Assembly: GCA_024529925.1 (NCBI GenBank)
Contig: JAFEUB010000895.1
Span: 62,001-126,000, forward strand
DNA: 64,000 nt
Direction of reading: 5' to 3'
Origin: Ophthalmolycus amberensis
Lineage: Eukaryota; Chordata; Actinopteri; Perciformes; Zoarcidae
The notes under the pieces were generated by a model. It worked only from the letters and a program-made list of their open reading frames with translations. It was not told where the DNA came from and ran no database searches. The stretch's first letter is position 1; each line of letters opens with the position of its first letter. This document shows positions 14,001 to 22,363 of this stretch, piece by piece. The translations under genes and the position numbers were made by a program.

Positions 14001-15566
14001 AATCCCATCTAAGGAAGTTAATTGATTAGTGATGAACTAAGAATTACTCCATAATTATTCCAATTATCTGTAACATTGTTGTGTTTACTTTGTCAGAGCA
14101 GCATGCAAAACTATCTGCACGTCCTTATAATTAGACAATAATGTACAGTAGCTACCATTAAACTAGGGCTGGACCTGAATATTTGGTTAGTAACTTCGAG
14201 GCTAACCCCTTAATACTGACCCACTGGTGCTGCTCCTCTTCCCCATGAGGTCACTGAGGGCTCAATGCCCATTCCTCTAAACATTGAGACCAGTGCTGAT
14301 CTTTGACCAAGGGTAGGCAAGTCAACCTGTAGGCAGATAAAAACCTTAGCAGCTCCAAAAAGGGATAATTTGGGTGTTTTGAAGTGGGGTTGTATGAGGT
14401 ACCTATCCATAGTCAGTGTATTACGTACAGTAGATGGCGGTTGGCACACCCCCAGTTTGGAGAAACAGAAGCAAAGCAATACATTGCTGTCAACGAGGGC
14501 AGCAGCAAAATGTACCTAAAAAGGCCCATCTAAATAAAACCAGTGTAAGTGTACGCTAGGGATGGGACGATATAGGAATACGTCACAGATCGCAATAAAA
14601 ACAAAAGAATATTGACGACAAAAAGTGTGTAGTCTCGTGCAACAAAAAATGTATTTCTTAACAAAATGTAAGGTTAAGTGATTGCTGTATTTTTCAGTGT
14701 CATTTCAAGAGTTTGAAGCATATTTTGATGATTATCGGGATAACATATTTAACTGCATTTAATTTGTCCAGGATAATCATGACATGAAATCATCATTTGT
14801 TACATGTGGAGTCTGGTGGCTTTAAAGAGAGCATAAATACGTTTCACTTCAAGTTCAGTTCTGTCAGAAAGGGCCGTCTGATAGAGCGCTGAAAATATTC
14901 TAAATATAGCGTACACATAAACTGATATTGCCTTTTATAAGTGAGCCTCTCTTTTAGGTGGCTGAAATACATCTTGCTGCTGCCCCGGTCCACAGCAGTA
15001 CTTTGCTTTGCTTCCACGCTGGTACGATCCAAACTGAGGGCGTGCTGACTATCGTAGTAATACACTAGCCATGGATAAGTACCTCATACAACCCCACTTC
15101 AAAACACCCAAACTATCCCTTTAATGTAGGGCAATAACATTTAGAAAATGGAAAAAACATGTAAATTGTATATGCATAGAGACAATTATTTTGTTCCAAC
15201 CTCTTTTCTGGTCCCCTCTGTAAGGTCTCGCGTCATAGTTTCACGTGGAGGCGTCTGTCTGTGCTGCGGCTCCAGACTGGGCAGGATTGCACCTCTTGAC
15301 ACCCCTACCTTTGGTTCAGCTGCTTGGAGGAGCAGCCCTCTGGCTCGGCCAACCACAGGGTCAGTAATGGGTAGAGTCACTCCTCGTCCTTGTGGGGTAT
15401 TGCCAGAAGTGGGGAAACCTCTGGCTCGTCCTATACCAGGCCATTCTGCAGCGAGCGGCAGCCCTCTACTACGTCCAACAGCCGGCTCCTGAGGGTGTAG
15501 TCCTCCTCCGCGTCCCAGCCCAGGAACGCCCATCATCCCAAGCTTGGGAGGCTTCTTCGGATCCAT
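1141..15566 (-). CDS. piwil2: Piwi-like protein 2, complete 23-exon coding sequence
   Basis: Germline Argonaute of the PIWI clade. It binds piRNAs and silences transposons, normally in germ granules of gonad cells (family knowledge). Exons on the minus strand, in transcript order: 15566-15201, 14326-14221, 13714-13600, 12877-12717, 12547-12463, 11090-10980, 10638-10521, 10275-10151, 9231-9151, 8812-8699, 8186-7998, 7844-7760, 7318-7226, 5958-5818, 5520-5407, 5308-5120, 4867-4766, 4641-4525, 4304-4216, 3680-3575, 3477-3224, 2671-2564, 1297-1141. They total 3,126 bases, or 1,041 codons plus TGA, close to the length of fish Piwil2. All introns are GT-AG and no stop or frameshift interrupts the frame. 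The RG-rich tail covers about residues 1-230, PAZ about 457-568 and PIWI about 738-1029. Catalytic residues are D813, E851, D883 and H1016. The motifs YRDGVSD, QGCGLPTHY and NWPGTIRVPAPC and the ending LFFL are characteristic. Closest family is PIWIL2 rather than PIWIL1, judged from the GRARG tail and overall alignment from memory. Confidence 0.97.
1620..2330. repeat. probable dispersed repeat in piwil2 last intron
   Basis: The stretch with CCGTTTACATGCCTAATG and CAGCCGGGCATACTGGGAT resembles repeats seen in many fish genomes. Ends and class are not defined by the sequence alone. Confidence 0.3.
2564..2671 (-). CDS. piwil2: piwil2 coding exon 22 (PIWI)
   Basis: Encodes residues 954-990, with VDFFLVAHHTQQGCGLPTHY and NTANLTPDHLQR. 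The acceptor follows a T-rich tract (tttttcag); donor GTATTC. Confidence 0.96.
3224..3477 (-). CDS. piwil2: piwil2 coding exon 21 (PIWI, second catalytic Asp)
   Basis: Encodes residues 870-954, the longest internal exon. LPEKIVVYRDGVSDSQLK contains D883. VVQKRISTTLF and PPPGTVLDHTLT follow. Acceptor gtacag, donor GTCAGT. Confidence 0.97.
3575..3680 (-). CDS. piwil2: piwil2 coding exon 20 (PIWI, catalytic Glu)
   Basis: Encodes residues 834-869 (LTRWYSRVTFQ onwards). E851 in TEELINGF is the glutamate finger by its spacing to D813 and D883. Acceptor atccag, donor GTAAGT. Confidence 0.95.
4216..4304 (-). CDS. piwil2: piwil2 coding exon 19 (PIWI, first catalytic Asp)
   Basis: Encodes residues 805-834. 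The stretch LMVVGVDVHHD contains D813, the first Asp of the slicer tetrad. Acceptor attag, donor GTAAAA. Confidence 0.96.
4525..4641 (-). CDS. piwil2: piwil2 coding exon 18 (PIWI)
   Basis: Encodes residues 766-804, with INVRTIS, AQKILLQMNSKLGGELW. Acceptor cacag, donor GTGAGC, phase 0. Confidence 0.96.
4766..4867 (-). CDS. piwil2: piwil2 coding exon 17 (MID/PIWI)
   Basis: Encodes residues 732-765, with MQLVVCIMVGNRDDLYSAIK and KKLCCVKSPIPSQ. Acceptor ttacag, donor GTCTAT (weak), phase 0. Confidence 0.95.
4975..5077. repeat. TA / TAAATA microsatellite
   Basis: About 100 bases of TATATA alternating with TATAAATAAA in the intron between piwil2 exons 16 and 17. Confidence 0.95.
5120..5308 (-). 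CDS. piwil2: piwil2 coding exon 16 (MID region)
   Basis: Encodes residues 669-731, with WAIFYPRR, KVAGPIGLRL and VELRDDRTESYV, the MID pocket region that binds the piRNA 5' phosphate. Acceptor ctcttag, donor GTATGA, phase 0. Confidence 0.96.
5407..5520 (-). CDS. piwil2: piwil2 coding exon 15
   Basis: Encodes residues 631-668 (GRTLPLETI to VSWSREVVRDPSI). The start is set at the upstream cag. The competing acag seven bases downstream would shift the frame, and the chosen one keeps the spacing seen in mammalian Piwil2 as I remember it. Confidence 0.9.
5818..5958 (-). CDS. piwil2: piwil2 coding exon 14
   Basis: Encodes residues 584-630, including STKELSRWGLDID in the L2/MID region. Acceptor ttgcag, donor GTGAGG, phase 0. 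Confidence 0.93.
6100..6800. repeat. composite dispersed repeat in piwil2 intron 13
   Basis: Contains AAAATACCGCTG twice (near 6204 and 6666) and a block around CATAATCCAAGATGGCTGC that looks like a teleost non-autonomous DNA element. Boundaries are uncertain. This largest late piwil2 intron (5959-7225) is otherwise featureless. Confidence 0.35.
7226..7318 (-). CDS. piwil2: piwil2 coding exon 13
   Basis: Encodes residues 553-583 with the PIWI-clade signature LVPELSFMTGIPDKMRKDFR after PAZ. Both ends are in phase 0. Confidence 0.96.
7760..7844 (-). CDS. piwil2: piwil2 coding exon 12 (PAZ end)
   Basis: Encodes residues 524-552 (KNYGITIKEMDQPLLMHRP), the close of the PAZ fold. Donor GTAAAC, phase 0. 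Confidence 0.95.
7998..8186 (-). CDS. piwil2: piwil2 coding exon 11 (PAZ domain)
   Basis: Encodes residues 461-524, the core of PAZ, with IVITRYNNRTYRID and a following WNKSPKDTF stretch. PAZ holds the 2'-O-methylated 3' end of the piRNA. The acceptor is gccag and the donor GTGAGG. Confidence 0.96.
8699..8812 (-). CDS. piwil2: piwil2 coding exon 10
   Basis: Encodes residues 423-461 with VWPGYSTSIKRTDGGLYLNV and VSHKVLRNDSVL, leading into PAZ. The donor is GTGAGT. Confidence 0.95.
8872..9012 (+). repeat. retrotransposon-like 3' tail repeat
   Basis: GAATCAGAACCGTTTATTGC followed by CAAGGAATTTGACTTGGTG is a decayed copy of a common fish dispersed repeat. It lies in the intron between piwil2 exons 9 and 10. 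Class uncertain. Confidence 0.55.
9151..9231 (-). CDS. piwil2: piwil2 coding exon 9
   Basis: Encodes residues 396-423, including LKLVGRNHYDPESAV, the linker before PAZ. The acceptor is ttcaag and the donor GTTAGT. Confidence 0.93.
9682..10046. mobile_element. short DNA element with inverted ends (TAGGGCTGGGCAAT type)
   Basis: The left end TAGGGCTGGGCAATG and the right end TTTGCCCAGGCCCA are imperfect inverted copies about 365 bases apart, as in common teleost miniature elements. In the intron between piwil2 exons 8 and 9. Confidence 0.55.
10151..10275 (-). CDS. piwil2: piwil2 coding exon 8
   Basis: Encodes residues 355-396 with the strongly conserved [20 protein letters not shown]. The acceptor is atgcag and the donor GTATTT. 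Confidence 0.93.
10521..10638 (-). CDS. piwil2: piwil2 coding exon 7
   Basis: Encodes residues 315-354, containing VAFDGSILFLPVKLNG. The donor is GTAGGT directly after the Gly codon. A second GT four bases further on would break the frame into exon 8, so the first is used. Confidence 0.92.
10980..11090 (-). CDS. piwil2: piwil2 coding exon 6
   Basis: Encodes residues 278-315, ending in the conserved stretch CKNEAVYQYHVTF of the Argonaute N domain. The acceptor is ggttag and the donor GTAAGT. Confidence 0.93.
11866..12178 (+). mobile_element. common teleost miniature element (AAAGGTCCAGT type)
   Basis: Begins AAAGGTCCAGTCTGTAGGA, contains GCCCTCTCTAGAGCCAG, GTCCATTCTGGGCTACTGTA and CTCCCTATGTAGATATAAAG, and ends near ATGAATATTATATTCC. 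This is a very common fish repeat, probably a non-autonomous hAT-like element. In the intron between piwil2 exons 5 and 6. Confidence 0.75.
12463..12547 (-). CDS. piwil2: piwil2 coding exon 5
   Basis: Encodes residues 250-278, Pro/Ala-rich and then acidic (KMELKMEE). The donor GTAAGT is strong. The acceptor (gtgaag) has a poor pyrimidine tract, so the 5' boundary is the least certain in the gene, although the phase fits on both sides. Confidence 0.75.
12717..12877 (-). CDS. piwil2: piwil2 coding exon 4
   Basis: Encodes residues 196-250, starting FHGRGLSPQT. It carries the last GRG (199-201) and two GRA motifs (211-213, 220-222). The acceptor follows a strong polypyrimidine tract (ccctcttcag); the donor is GTAGGG. 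Confidence 0.9.
13435..13568 (+). mobile_element. teleost miniature element next to piwil2 exon 3
   Basis: Begins CAGTTTATTAGGCACACCTA and ends with GTGTTTCTAATATTTAG and GCTTGTTAG, matching a common fish element. Its edge is about 30 bases from the exon 3 splice donor. Confidence 0.6.
13600..13714 (-). CDS. piwil2: piwil2 coding exon 3
   Basis: Encodes residues 158-196, with GRG motifs at 158-160 and 192-194. The acceptor is ttgtag and the donor GTAGGT. Low-complexity, Gly/Ser-rich linker sequence as expected for the variable Piwil2 N-terminus. Confidence 0.85.
14221..14326 (-). CDS. piwil2: piwil2 coding exon 2
   Basis: Encodes residues 123-158, beginning VDLPTLGQRS, and adds FRG and GRG motifs (138-140, 151-153). 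The acceptor is ctacag and the donor GTCAGT. The phase joins exon 3 as G|GA. An inverted-repeat transposon begins about 28 bases upstream of this acceptor. Confidence 0.85.
14355..15122. mobile_element. foldback element with long terminal inverted repeats, copy A
   Basis: The left end AAAGGGATAATTTGGGTG matches the inverse of the right end AAACTATCCCTTT. The match continues through TTTTGAAGTGGGGTTGTATG and beyond, well past 70 bases, with GCAAAGCAATAC/GCAGCAGCAAAATGTA blocks still paired. It fills most of the intron between piwil2 exons 1 and 2. A related copy is at 28,823. No transposase; non-autonomous. Confidence 0.8.
15201..15566 (-). CDS. piwil2: piwil2 coding exon 1 (start codon, RG-rich tail)
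   Basis: Encodes residues 1-122, starting MDPKKPPKLG. The ATG is at 15566-15564. The frame stays open further upstream, but a cag acceptor lies 11 bases before the ATG, so this is the natural start. Arg-Gly motifs are GRG 18-20, GRSRG 31-35, GRARG 46-50, GRG 60-62, GRARG 73-77 and SRG 90-92. Such sites are symmetrically dimethylated and bound by Tudor proteins in PIWI proteins. It ends in phase 0 at a weak GTTGGA donor. Confidence 0.9.
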
Positions 15567-16247
15567 TTGTTTAACTTCTGATATAACCAGTCGACACAAC
15601 AATGGAGTCATGTTAGCAGTATGTCTCATTAAGGAAGTAATGCACACAAAAATGTAATGACAGGAAATATTATAATGCTTTACGCATTAAGGCTGTTAAA
15701 TAAAATATTATCAAATACGATTTGGGCTTTCAACGAATATGCAAAGACAATAGCGAAAAAACGATTATTTGTGCCACATTCTGTTTCACAATCACGCTTT
15801 CGTTTTGTCTTGTGTTTTAAATCCACCTTTCCTTTAATGGGGTGTGCTTTCGCCGAGTTACTGACTGGAATAAGTTTTGTAATATAGTTTACCAATGTTG
15901 AGTATGTGATGAGGAGTTTTCTACAACGTTAGAACATAGTACATGTATATATATTATTTTATTATAATTTATCCAAATGCGTGTTTGTTTTATTTTGATA
16001 ATCGATTCATGTGTAGATTATTACTTCGATTGATCAATTATTAATCTGATAAAAAAAATATTTTACCAGCGTTTTATAAATAAAAAACGTTCGTTGTGTT
16101 ATGTTCAATGCTCTTTTACTACGCATAAGGAATACACTGAGAAAAAAGGTAAATGTAACAATATATACACTAATTCTCAATTTCTTATTATTCTCATTGG
16201 TCTGTTTTTTATTGTATTCAAATAATTTAGCGACAGCTGTCTTAAAT

Positions 16248-16315
16248 GTGACGCTTTTTGTAAAGCACTTTGAGCTTTGAAAAGTTCTGTATAAATAAAA
16301 TGCATTATTAATATC
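16248..16315 (+). repeat. retroelement 3' tail-like fragment
   Basis: TGTAAAGCACTTTGAGCTTT followed by TATAAATAAAATGCATTATT is the usual 3' end of several fish LINE/SINE families. In piwil2 intron 1. Confidence 0.5.
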
Positions 16316-16434
16316 ATAGTGATCAAATATTACTGAAGTTTCAGTTGTGAACGAAGAAATAAAGTCGTCACTGTCCCTGACTGATGGCATGCAATATATT
16401 TACATTAAGACATCGCTCATAAAAGACCACTAAC

Positions 16435-16700
16435 GTTACGCTAGTTTACGCAACTTTTGAGAAGTAACGTTAAGCTAATGTAAGCTACTTATTATCGCGT
16501 TTCCCGACTTCAAAAAGGTAACACTAACGTAAATTAGCTAACGTTAGCTAACGTTAGCTATAGCGGCGCCTAACTAACGTAACTAACTGACCTAACGTTA
16601 GTTAACGTTCGCTATTGAACACTGGACATTACATTTTGTGTTAGTATGGCACCATAGTCAGCTAAAACAGTAGCTAACATTAGCTAACTGACAACACGTG
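16435..16700. repeat. TAGCTAACGTTAGC palindromic array
   Basis: ACGTTA/TAACGT words recur many times. The densest part, about 16535-16562, repeats TAGCTAACGT with a 10-base period, so the strands read nearly the same. Further copies are at about 16470, 16594 and 16676, and a CACGTG E-box is at 16695-16700. The array lies just inside the putative first intron of piwil2. Confidence 0.7.
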
Positions 16701-16874
16701 TTGAAGAGAATCACACAAAAGGACGTGACAACCACTAGAAATTACACGAAACTGAAATACTTCCAGAACACTCAACGTTTTAAAACAAACAATAACACAC
16801 TGTTTTTAAGGTTTAACAGTGCGACAACTATACAGACAGCATACTAACATAATAGACGGACATGTGTCTCTCAC

Positions 16875-16930
16875 CTGGACAAGGTGTCAAGTCCGCTCTA
16901 AATTAATCCACATGCTGCATTCAAAGATAG
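16875..16930 (-). other. piwil2: putative piwil2 non-coding exon 1
   Basis: A strong donor, CCAG|GTGAGA, lies at 16875/16874 on the minus strand. It could splice to the acceptor at 15578, 11 bases before the ATG. The upstream limit is a guess based on the promoter-like elements just beyond it. Confidence 0.45.
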
Positions 16931-16939
16931 TATCCTCCC

Positions 16940-16990
16940 TCCCACGCCCTTATTGGATACTAGTAGATTCTACCGCGAGGCATTGGTTTA
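16940..16990 (-). promoter_or_regulatory. piwil2: putative piwil2 core promoter: CCAAT and GC/CACCC boxes
   Basis: Reading the minus strand, CCAAT motifs lie at 16986-16982 and 16956-16952. A GGGCGTGG box (Sp/KLF type) follows at 16949-16942. All sit within about 110 bases upstream of the putative first splice donor. No clear TATA box is seen. The assignment is inferred from motif order and distance. Confidence 0.45.
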
Positions 16991-17084
16991 CAGAACTGTC
17001 AATCTTCTATTGATATTCTACATGACATTGAGGAATACCGTTTTGTCGCCCTCTGGCGGTTACTAGCTGGCACCTCAGGTGTAC

Positions 17085-17420
17085 TCAAGAACTGTGCTTA
17101 AGTACAGTTTTGCAGTACTTGTACTTTACTTGAGTATTTTTCATTTTATGCTACTTTATACTTCTACTCCACTAGATCTTAGAGGTAAATATCGTAGCCT
17201 ACTTTTTGCTCAACTACATTTGTATGACAGTTTCTAGTTACTTTGCAGATTTATAATCTAAATCAACTAATAAATTATGATGTATTATTATAGGTTAAGT
17301 GACCTAACAATATATAAAGTAATTGAAATTAGCTCTACCAGCTACAACAGTTAAGTATAGGTTATATATGTCAAATTATGATTATATATCAATCTAATTT
17401 ACTTTTATGTATTTTACACA
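17085..17420 (+). mobile_element. common teleost repeat (GTACTTGTACTTTACTTGAG type)
   Basis: CAGTACTTGTACTTTACTTG, then TTTATGCTACTTTATACTTC, TACTCCACTAGATCTTAGAG and AGTTACTTTGCAGATT in order match a very common fish element, probably a non-autonomous DNA transposon. Upstream of piwil2. Confidence 0.7.
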
Positions 17421-18867
17421 GGAAAAGGGATTGGTAAAAGATGTGCCCTTTTGTAGTCTTTTTCAACAAGGCTTGTGACTCTGACTGACATCATGAACAA
17501 TATCCATATTCAAAATGCTTGAGCAAAAGGTAAACATTACCGTGTGATTAAACAGGCGGTGTCTGTTGTCTTTTCGGCAATTACCCACATTAATGTATTT
17601 GCGGTGTGTACCACAGATATATGGCATTCAAGAGAAATTAGTAATAAATGGCAAGACTTACGAATCTTGGCTTTCACTCATAGTCTCACTTCATAACTAC
17701 AAACATTTATTTTATACACAAAAAGGCACAGCTAAGAAGATAACCATGATGAAAAGATGCTTCGCACACTCTAGGTCAGCTGCTGACATGCACTTGCATT
17801 GATTTGTGTCTTCTTGTCATTTGAACATGTTTTTTCAGAAGAACGCTGAATGAGGTGGACAAACATTCTTTCCAAAAGTCCCAAAGCCCACAGAGCTTTG
17901 GTTTTCAGGTCACCGGCTGCAGGCATATTGGCAATTAGCCTTAGACTCTGTCGAAATAATCACTAAAAGGCTCCCAGAGGTATTGAGGTGATGACTTTGT
18001 GCTCGCACCAGGTCTCTTTAAGAATAAATGAATCACTGTTCCAGAAAGTAACCATTCCTTTGGTCTTTTTATATTTGGTCTAGGGGGGTTACTAGACAGG
18101 ATAGAGCATTTAAGATAATCTCTCCTGGAGTCGACTTTTAAGAACTGAAGGGAAAACAGTTTTTAACATTCTGATGAACATGGCTTGTTTCTATTTTTAT
18201 AAAGTCGGTCTTCAACGGATTCCATTTCATCCTTGGTCCTTGACGGACGACATCATATAAACAGCAACAATGTATTGTTGGCATTACAACAATAGATGTT
18301 GTAATGCCATCTATTGACATATTGAGGTAAGTGCTACATCAGAACTAAATTGACCGTTCATAATGACTTTAAACACTACCCCCAAAAACTTTCTCCATAC
18401 CACGAACCAACGTTAGAATCTGTCTTGATATTATTTGTTATGTGACAGTAAACGCAACATGTCAGTATGTATCAATATGTTGTCTATTGACTCACTACTC
18501 ACTGTATGTGGCTCTGAATAAGTGCCTCAGAAAAATGTGTAAAACAGTGGAGCCAACAGTTTGTCAGTAGGAAGGTTGAATTTAATTCTAAGTAGAACAA
18601 GCCTTGTTTCAAATTTGTGGTAATCAGCAATCAGTAATTGTTTACCTATTGAGAATAAACCCTGGGGAGTTTGAGGTGTTTGTGACCTTGTATGTAGACT
18701 CCCTGCAGGGGGAATAATCATACGTCAATAAGAGTAGGGAAGTTTGTTATTGCAAAGGCTAACAGTGATGTTCCTCACTCTTCGGGGTTTCAGTGCAGTA
18801 GCTCAGCTGCAGCTTAGCAGAACTATGTGGCAGTTTGTAGGTGTGAAGTTTTCCAGGTTCAGAATAG

Positions 18868-19145
18868 AAGAATAGAATAGAAATGTACTTTATTCATCCC
18901 CAAGGGGAAATTTGTCTGTGGCAGCAGCAAACAGAGTTACACAATAAAATAAAAATATTGGGTATGGAAAATGCAGACTATATACAATATAATAAAATAA
19001 CAGAGCAGGACCTGCTCTAAGAAACAAAGTAATAAAAATGCACAGTATATACACTGAATAGAATTGTATTAAATTAACTAAGTAGGAAAAAAATAATAAA
19101 AATAAAATAAACAAAACAGTAGTGCACAAGATCACCAACAGCAGC
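18868..19145. repeat. dispersed repeat with TTTATTCATCCCCAAGGGGAAATT
   Basis: AGAATAGAATAGAAATGTAC, then the near-palindrome ATCCCCAAGGGGAAAT and an AATAAAA-rich remainder. This is the arrangement of a widespread teleost retroelement 3' region. Reverse translation ends in TDKFPLGDE, which commonly comes from this repeat, not from a host gene. Confidence 0.6.
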
Positions 19146-21879
19146 AACAACAGTCTATCAGTGTTACAGTCTTGTGTTCGTCATGCTTACTCAGCAAACC
19201 CAACTCTCACATCATTGACATTTTTTAACTCTCACTTTAGGTCTCTCTAATGTGCATTCTTTTTGAGGGTAACATATAGTGTGTAACCTATATCAACTGA
19301 AAATAATAGTATTGAATGAAGGCAACGTTCATGGCCAAACTAATTAGTTTACCTTCATCGGATGTGATGAATTCTCGGTGGTTTGATCCTGACAATATTC
19401 ACCTGTGACTCTGAATACACAATAGTTGATCATGCATTGAATGATATGTTATTAAGACAAGACAACATGAGCCACCGCTTGGCTTCTGTAGTAAGATTGT
19501 TTTATAGTAAGCAGAATCAAACCAGCTTACATGAATGACGATGGCTTATACCGATGCTTGCAAGAAAACACTGGTTCTATTATATTATTTCTTTTGGAAG
19601 TGATCATCGTTTTGAGTTCAGCACAAAATGACCAACACTCTGTGTGTGTGGTTCACTGGTCATTTCTGTGGTGAGGTACTTCTGAAACAAACATGTTTTT
19701 CTATTCTGCTCCTCTCTAACATTTTGTTGTTATGATGAAATTAGCTGTTTGTTGCCCAGCTACTGCTCTGTGCCTGATTGTGTCACCTTATTAAGGTCAA
19801 CGAGATAAACAATGTTTATCTCCCCCCTTGGCCTGTGAAGAGGGACAATCTCCACCTGTCTGCCTTCAGCTGTAATCTACATCTAAAGAGCAGACATTTG
19901 ACTTCAACTGACTGACTGATAACATTATGCCAGTTCATGTCAGGGGCACAGATGGGCTCCAAGTCAACATAGTCAATAGCATTACCTGTCATGATTAATG
20001 AAGCGTGTTTGGATTGGACCTGGAGGGATGCTTAGTGTGCTCTGACATTTAATATTATCAGAACATGGTCAACATGCTGGTGTAATTACAGGTCAAAATG
20101 TAAAACTTGATGGCAGCCTGTATCATTCCTGTGAAAGGACAAGTTTACTTAATATGTTGGTTTCATCAAGGTTCTTACTGCCCAATCAGAGGGGTTCCAG
20201 GGCTTGTGAGCAAAAGTCACATGGATTCACATGTGGCTTGTTTATCGGGCAGAGTCTTACTAACCTGACATCCAAAACAGGTCATCGGGGAGTTTGGCTG
20301 CAAGGGGGATCAACACAAGTTTTGCATTTTGAGGTCATTTCCTCTAATTGGTTCAAACGACGCTTTCAATTTTGACAAACCACACCACCTTCTAACAAAG
20401 GAGCACACATATCTGCGTTTTCAGCAGTCTCAGCGTGGTAACCTGGTTGCATCAAAGTCCAAGACTTACCAAATCTCACAACTGAATATACTGTAGGGGG
20501 CCTCTGGGCCAGAATCTCTGTTTGAAGTGACTGTTTCTTGTTGGTCAATCAAACGACGACAAAAACAGACAAAACAACAACCACAAAGACAACAAACACA
20601 TAAACATGCAAAACCACCACACCGAGATGCAAAATGGCCATTGGGGAATGCCTGGTTGGTTCCACAAAGATGAAACAGCTCCATACTGTTAACAATTTGC
20701 AGCGGTTTGCTTTGAATTTCTTCTTTCTGCTAACCGTGTCCCCTCATCGCTTTCAAAACAGTTGTAATCCATACCTATTTAACCCTTTGCATTACAAAAC
20801 CCTCGGAGGAGCTGAAAGAGACACTGACATGTTGTCAGGTTGATTTGCATAAGCCCCGAGAACTTGCCTCAGAGGCTTTCTACCCTGGAAACATGACCCG
20901 TCTCCTCTGACTTCTAGCATCTGTTACATCATAATAGCTTAAAGGAGCCACATTTCCTTGACAGCAGAAGGTCCAGCAGAAACTGCCAATGGTCAGCGGC
21001 ATTAATCTGATGTGACAATCATTACTGACCTGTCTGTCAGACAGAGTGGTAGGTAATGGTGAGTCCTAAAAGGCCATGACTGTGGTGGATTGCATCTGAG
21101 GTGTGGGGAGAAGCAGTGATGCCTGTAAGGGAATTGTGGGAGACAGTGCTGGCCCCTCCAGACCCAGAGGGACAAACACACCACAGCTGTTGCTGCCTGG
21201 ACAATGATGCAAGCAACCAAAATCCTGGGAAGCTTTCCCATATGTCCTCACATGTCTTCCCAGATGAACAGTAGAGCTGGACTTTCTCTTTTGATTTGTC
21301 TTCAGAGCTTACATTTGAGGAGCCAAGGCAACCAAGAAAGGCACCAGCACAGTAGAAAAGCATATTGTACACGACAAGAGAGTTGAGTTTGAGTGAGATG
21401 TTCTATTTATAAGCAGTTGATTTTTGCTTGTATGAGGCACTGGCAAAATGCCATGGGGTTCATTTCCTCTTCTTCAAATTCAAGAGGCACGTGGGAACAC
21501 AGCAGGGATTTTAAAGCAAACTTTAACAGATTTATTTTTCTCCCCCCTCAATAAATGCTCGGCTGTGTTTAAGGGCTTCAAAACAAATATCTGTCTCAGG
21601 GGTTTCCAGCCAGATCATTGAGAATGATAAGAATATAGACATAGTACTGAGGAGGAGATATTATACAGTGTGAAATGATGTGGGATTTTTGTGACATTAA
21701 CTCACAGCCAGATATAAAATAGACAAGCGTTAGATAAAAACGACACAAGGAAACCCTCGGTAGATATTCTCTGATTAGGATACACTACATTAACTAACAA
21801 GGTGAATATGCTACAGTTTGGAGAGGGAACCTTAACAGCAAAAAAGCATAAATAACCATACACTATTCATGGTTTTGCA

Positions 21880-22363
21880 CGCTTGTAGCTCCTTGAATCT
21901 ACTTTGAAACCGCTGCCGTATCGCTCATGTCTCGTATGCAGTTGGCTGTCTGTGCGCCTCAAGCGATGCGTCACGTTGATAGGTGCGGTTTGCGCAGCGC
22001 AACTCCCCCAATAGTCCATATTTGTCCGGTTAGTGGACCAAGAAACAAGCACTTCGGGAGCCGCTATGTTTATATTCTGTAACTTTTTTTTACATTGCAT
22101 AGTTTTGGAGTAAAAGTTGTTTTTCCTTGTAGGGATGGAGCACGCACTTATTTCACTCGAGACAGATCATTGAAACTGAAATAGAAACCAGTCGAGAACC
22201 CACTGTGAGTTGTTGGCAGCTGTGATGCGGTGCAGCTGCAGCAGCCTCGATCTAAAACCGCTGGACAGGAGCCGAGAGCAGGTTACACATCTCCAAATAT
22301 GCGCGTAATTGGAGTGTACTGGCGAGGCGTCCCTTGCACCCCTTCCGAGATAACGTTGTCGTG
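21880..22363 (+). promoter_or_regulatory. htr7: htr7 5' UTR and proximal promoter region (CpG-enriched)
   Basis: CpG and GC content rise from about 21,890 and stay high into exon 1, in contrast to AT-rich sequence upstream. There is no obvious TATA box at a fixed distance. The transcription start cannot be placed from sequence alone. Confidence 0.4.

Larger units (their letters stand above)
17000..21880. other. intergenic region between piwil2 and htr7
   Basis: No exon is recognisable on either strand. It holds a repeat at 17,085-17,420, a retroelement-like tail at 18,868-19,145, a decayed CAACAAA-rich low-complexity patch at about 20,550-20,630, and otherwise unremarkable sequence. Confidence 0.7.

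Noticed and set aside
14210..14479. ORF continuing from piwil2 exon 2 into upstream sequence
   Set aside because: The upstream part is transposon sequence; the acceptor at 14327 marks the real exon start.
15148..15492. Plus-strand ORF over piwil2 exon 1
   Set aside because: Antisense shadow of the RG-rich exon.
18890..19150. 86-codon hydrophobic ORF ending TDKFPLGDE, minus strand
   Set aside because: Produced by a dispersed repeat rich in AATAAA; hydrophobicity comes from T-rich reverse sequence.
22334..22363. Longer htr7 N-terminus from a TTG at 22334
   Set aside because: TTG is not a normal vertebrate start. The first in-frame ATG is at 22364.
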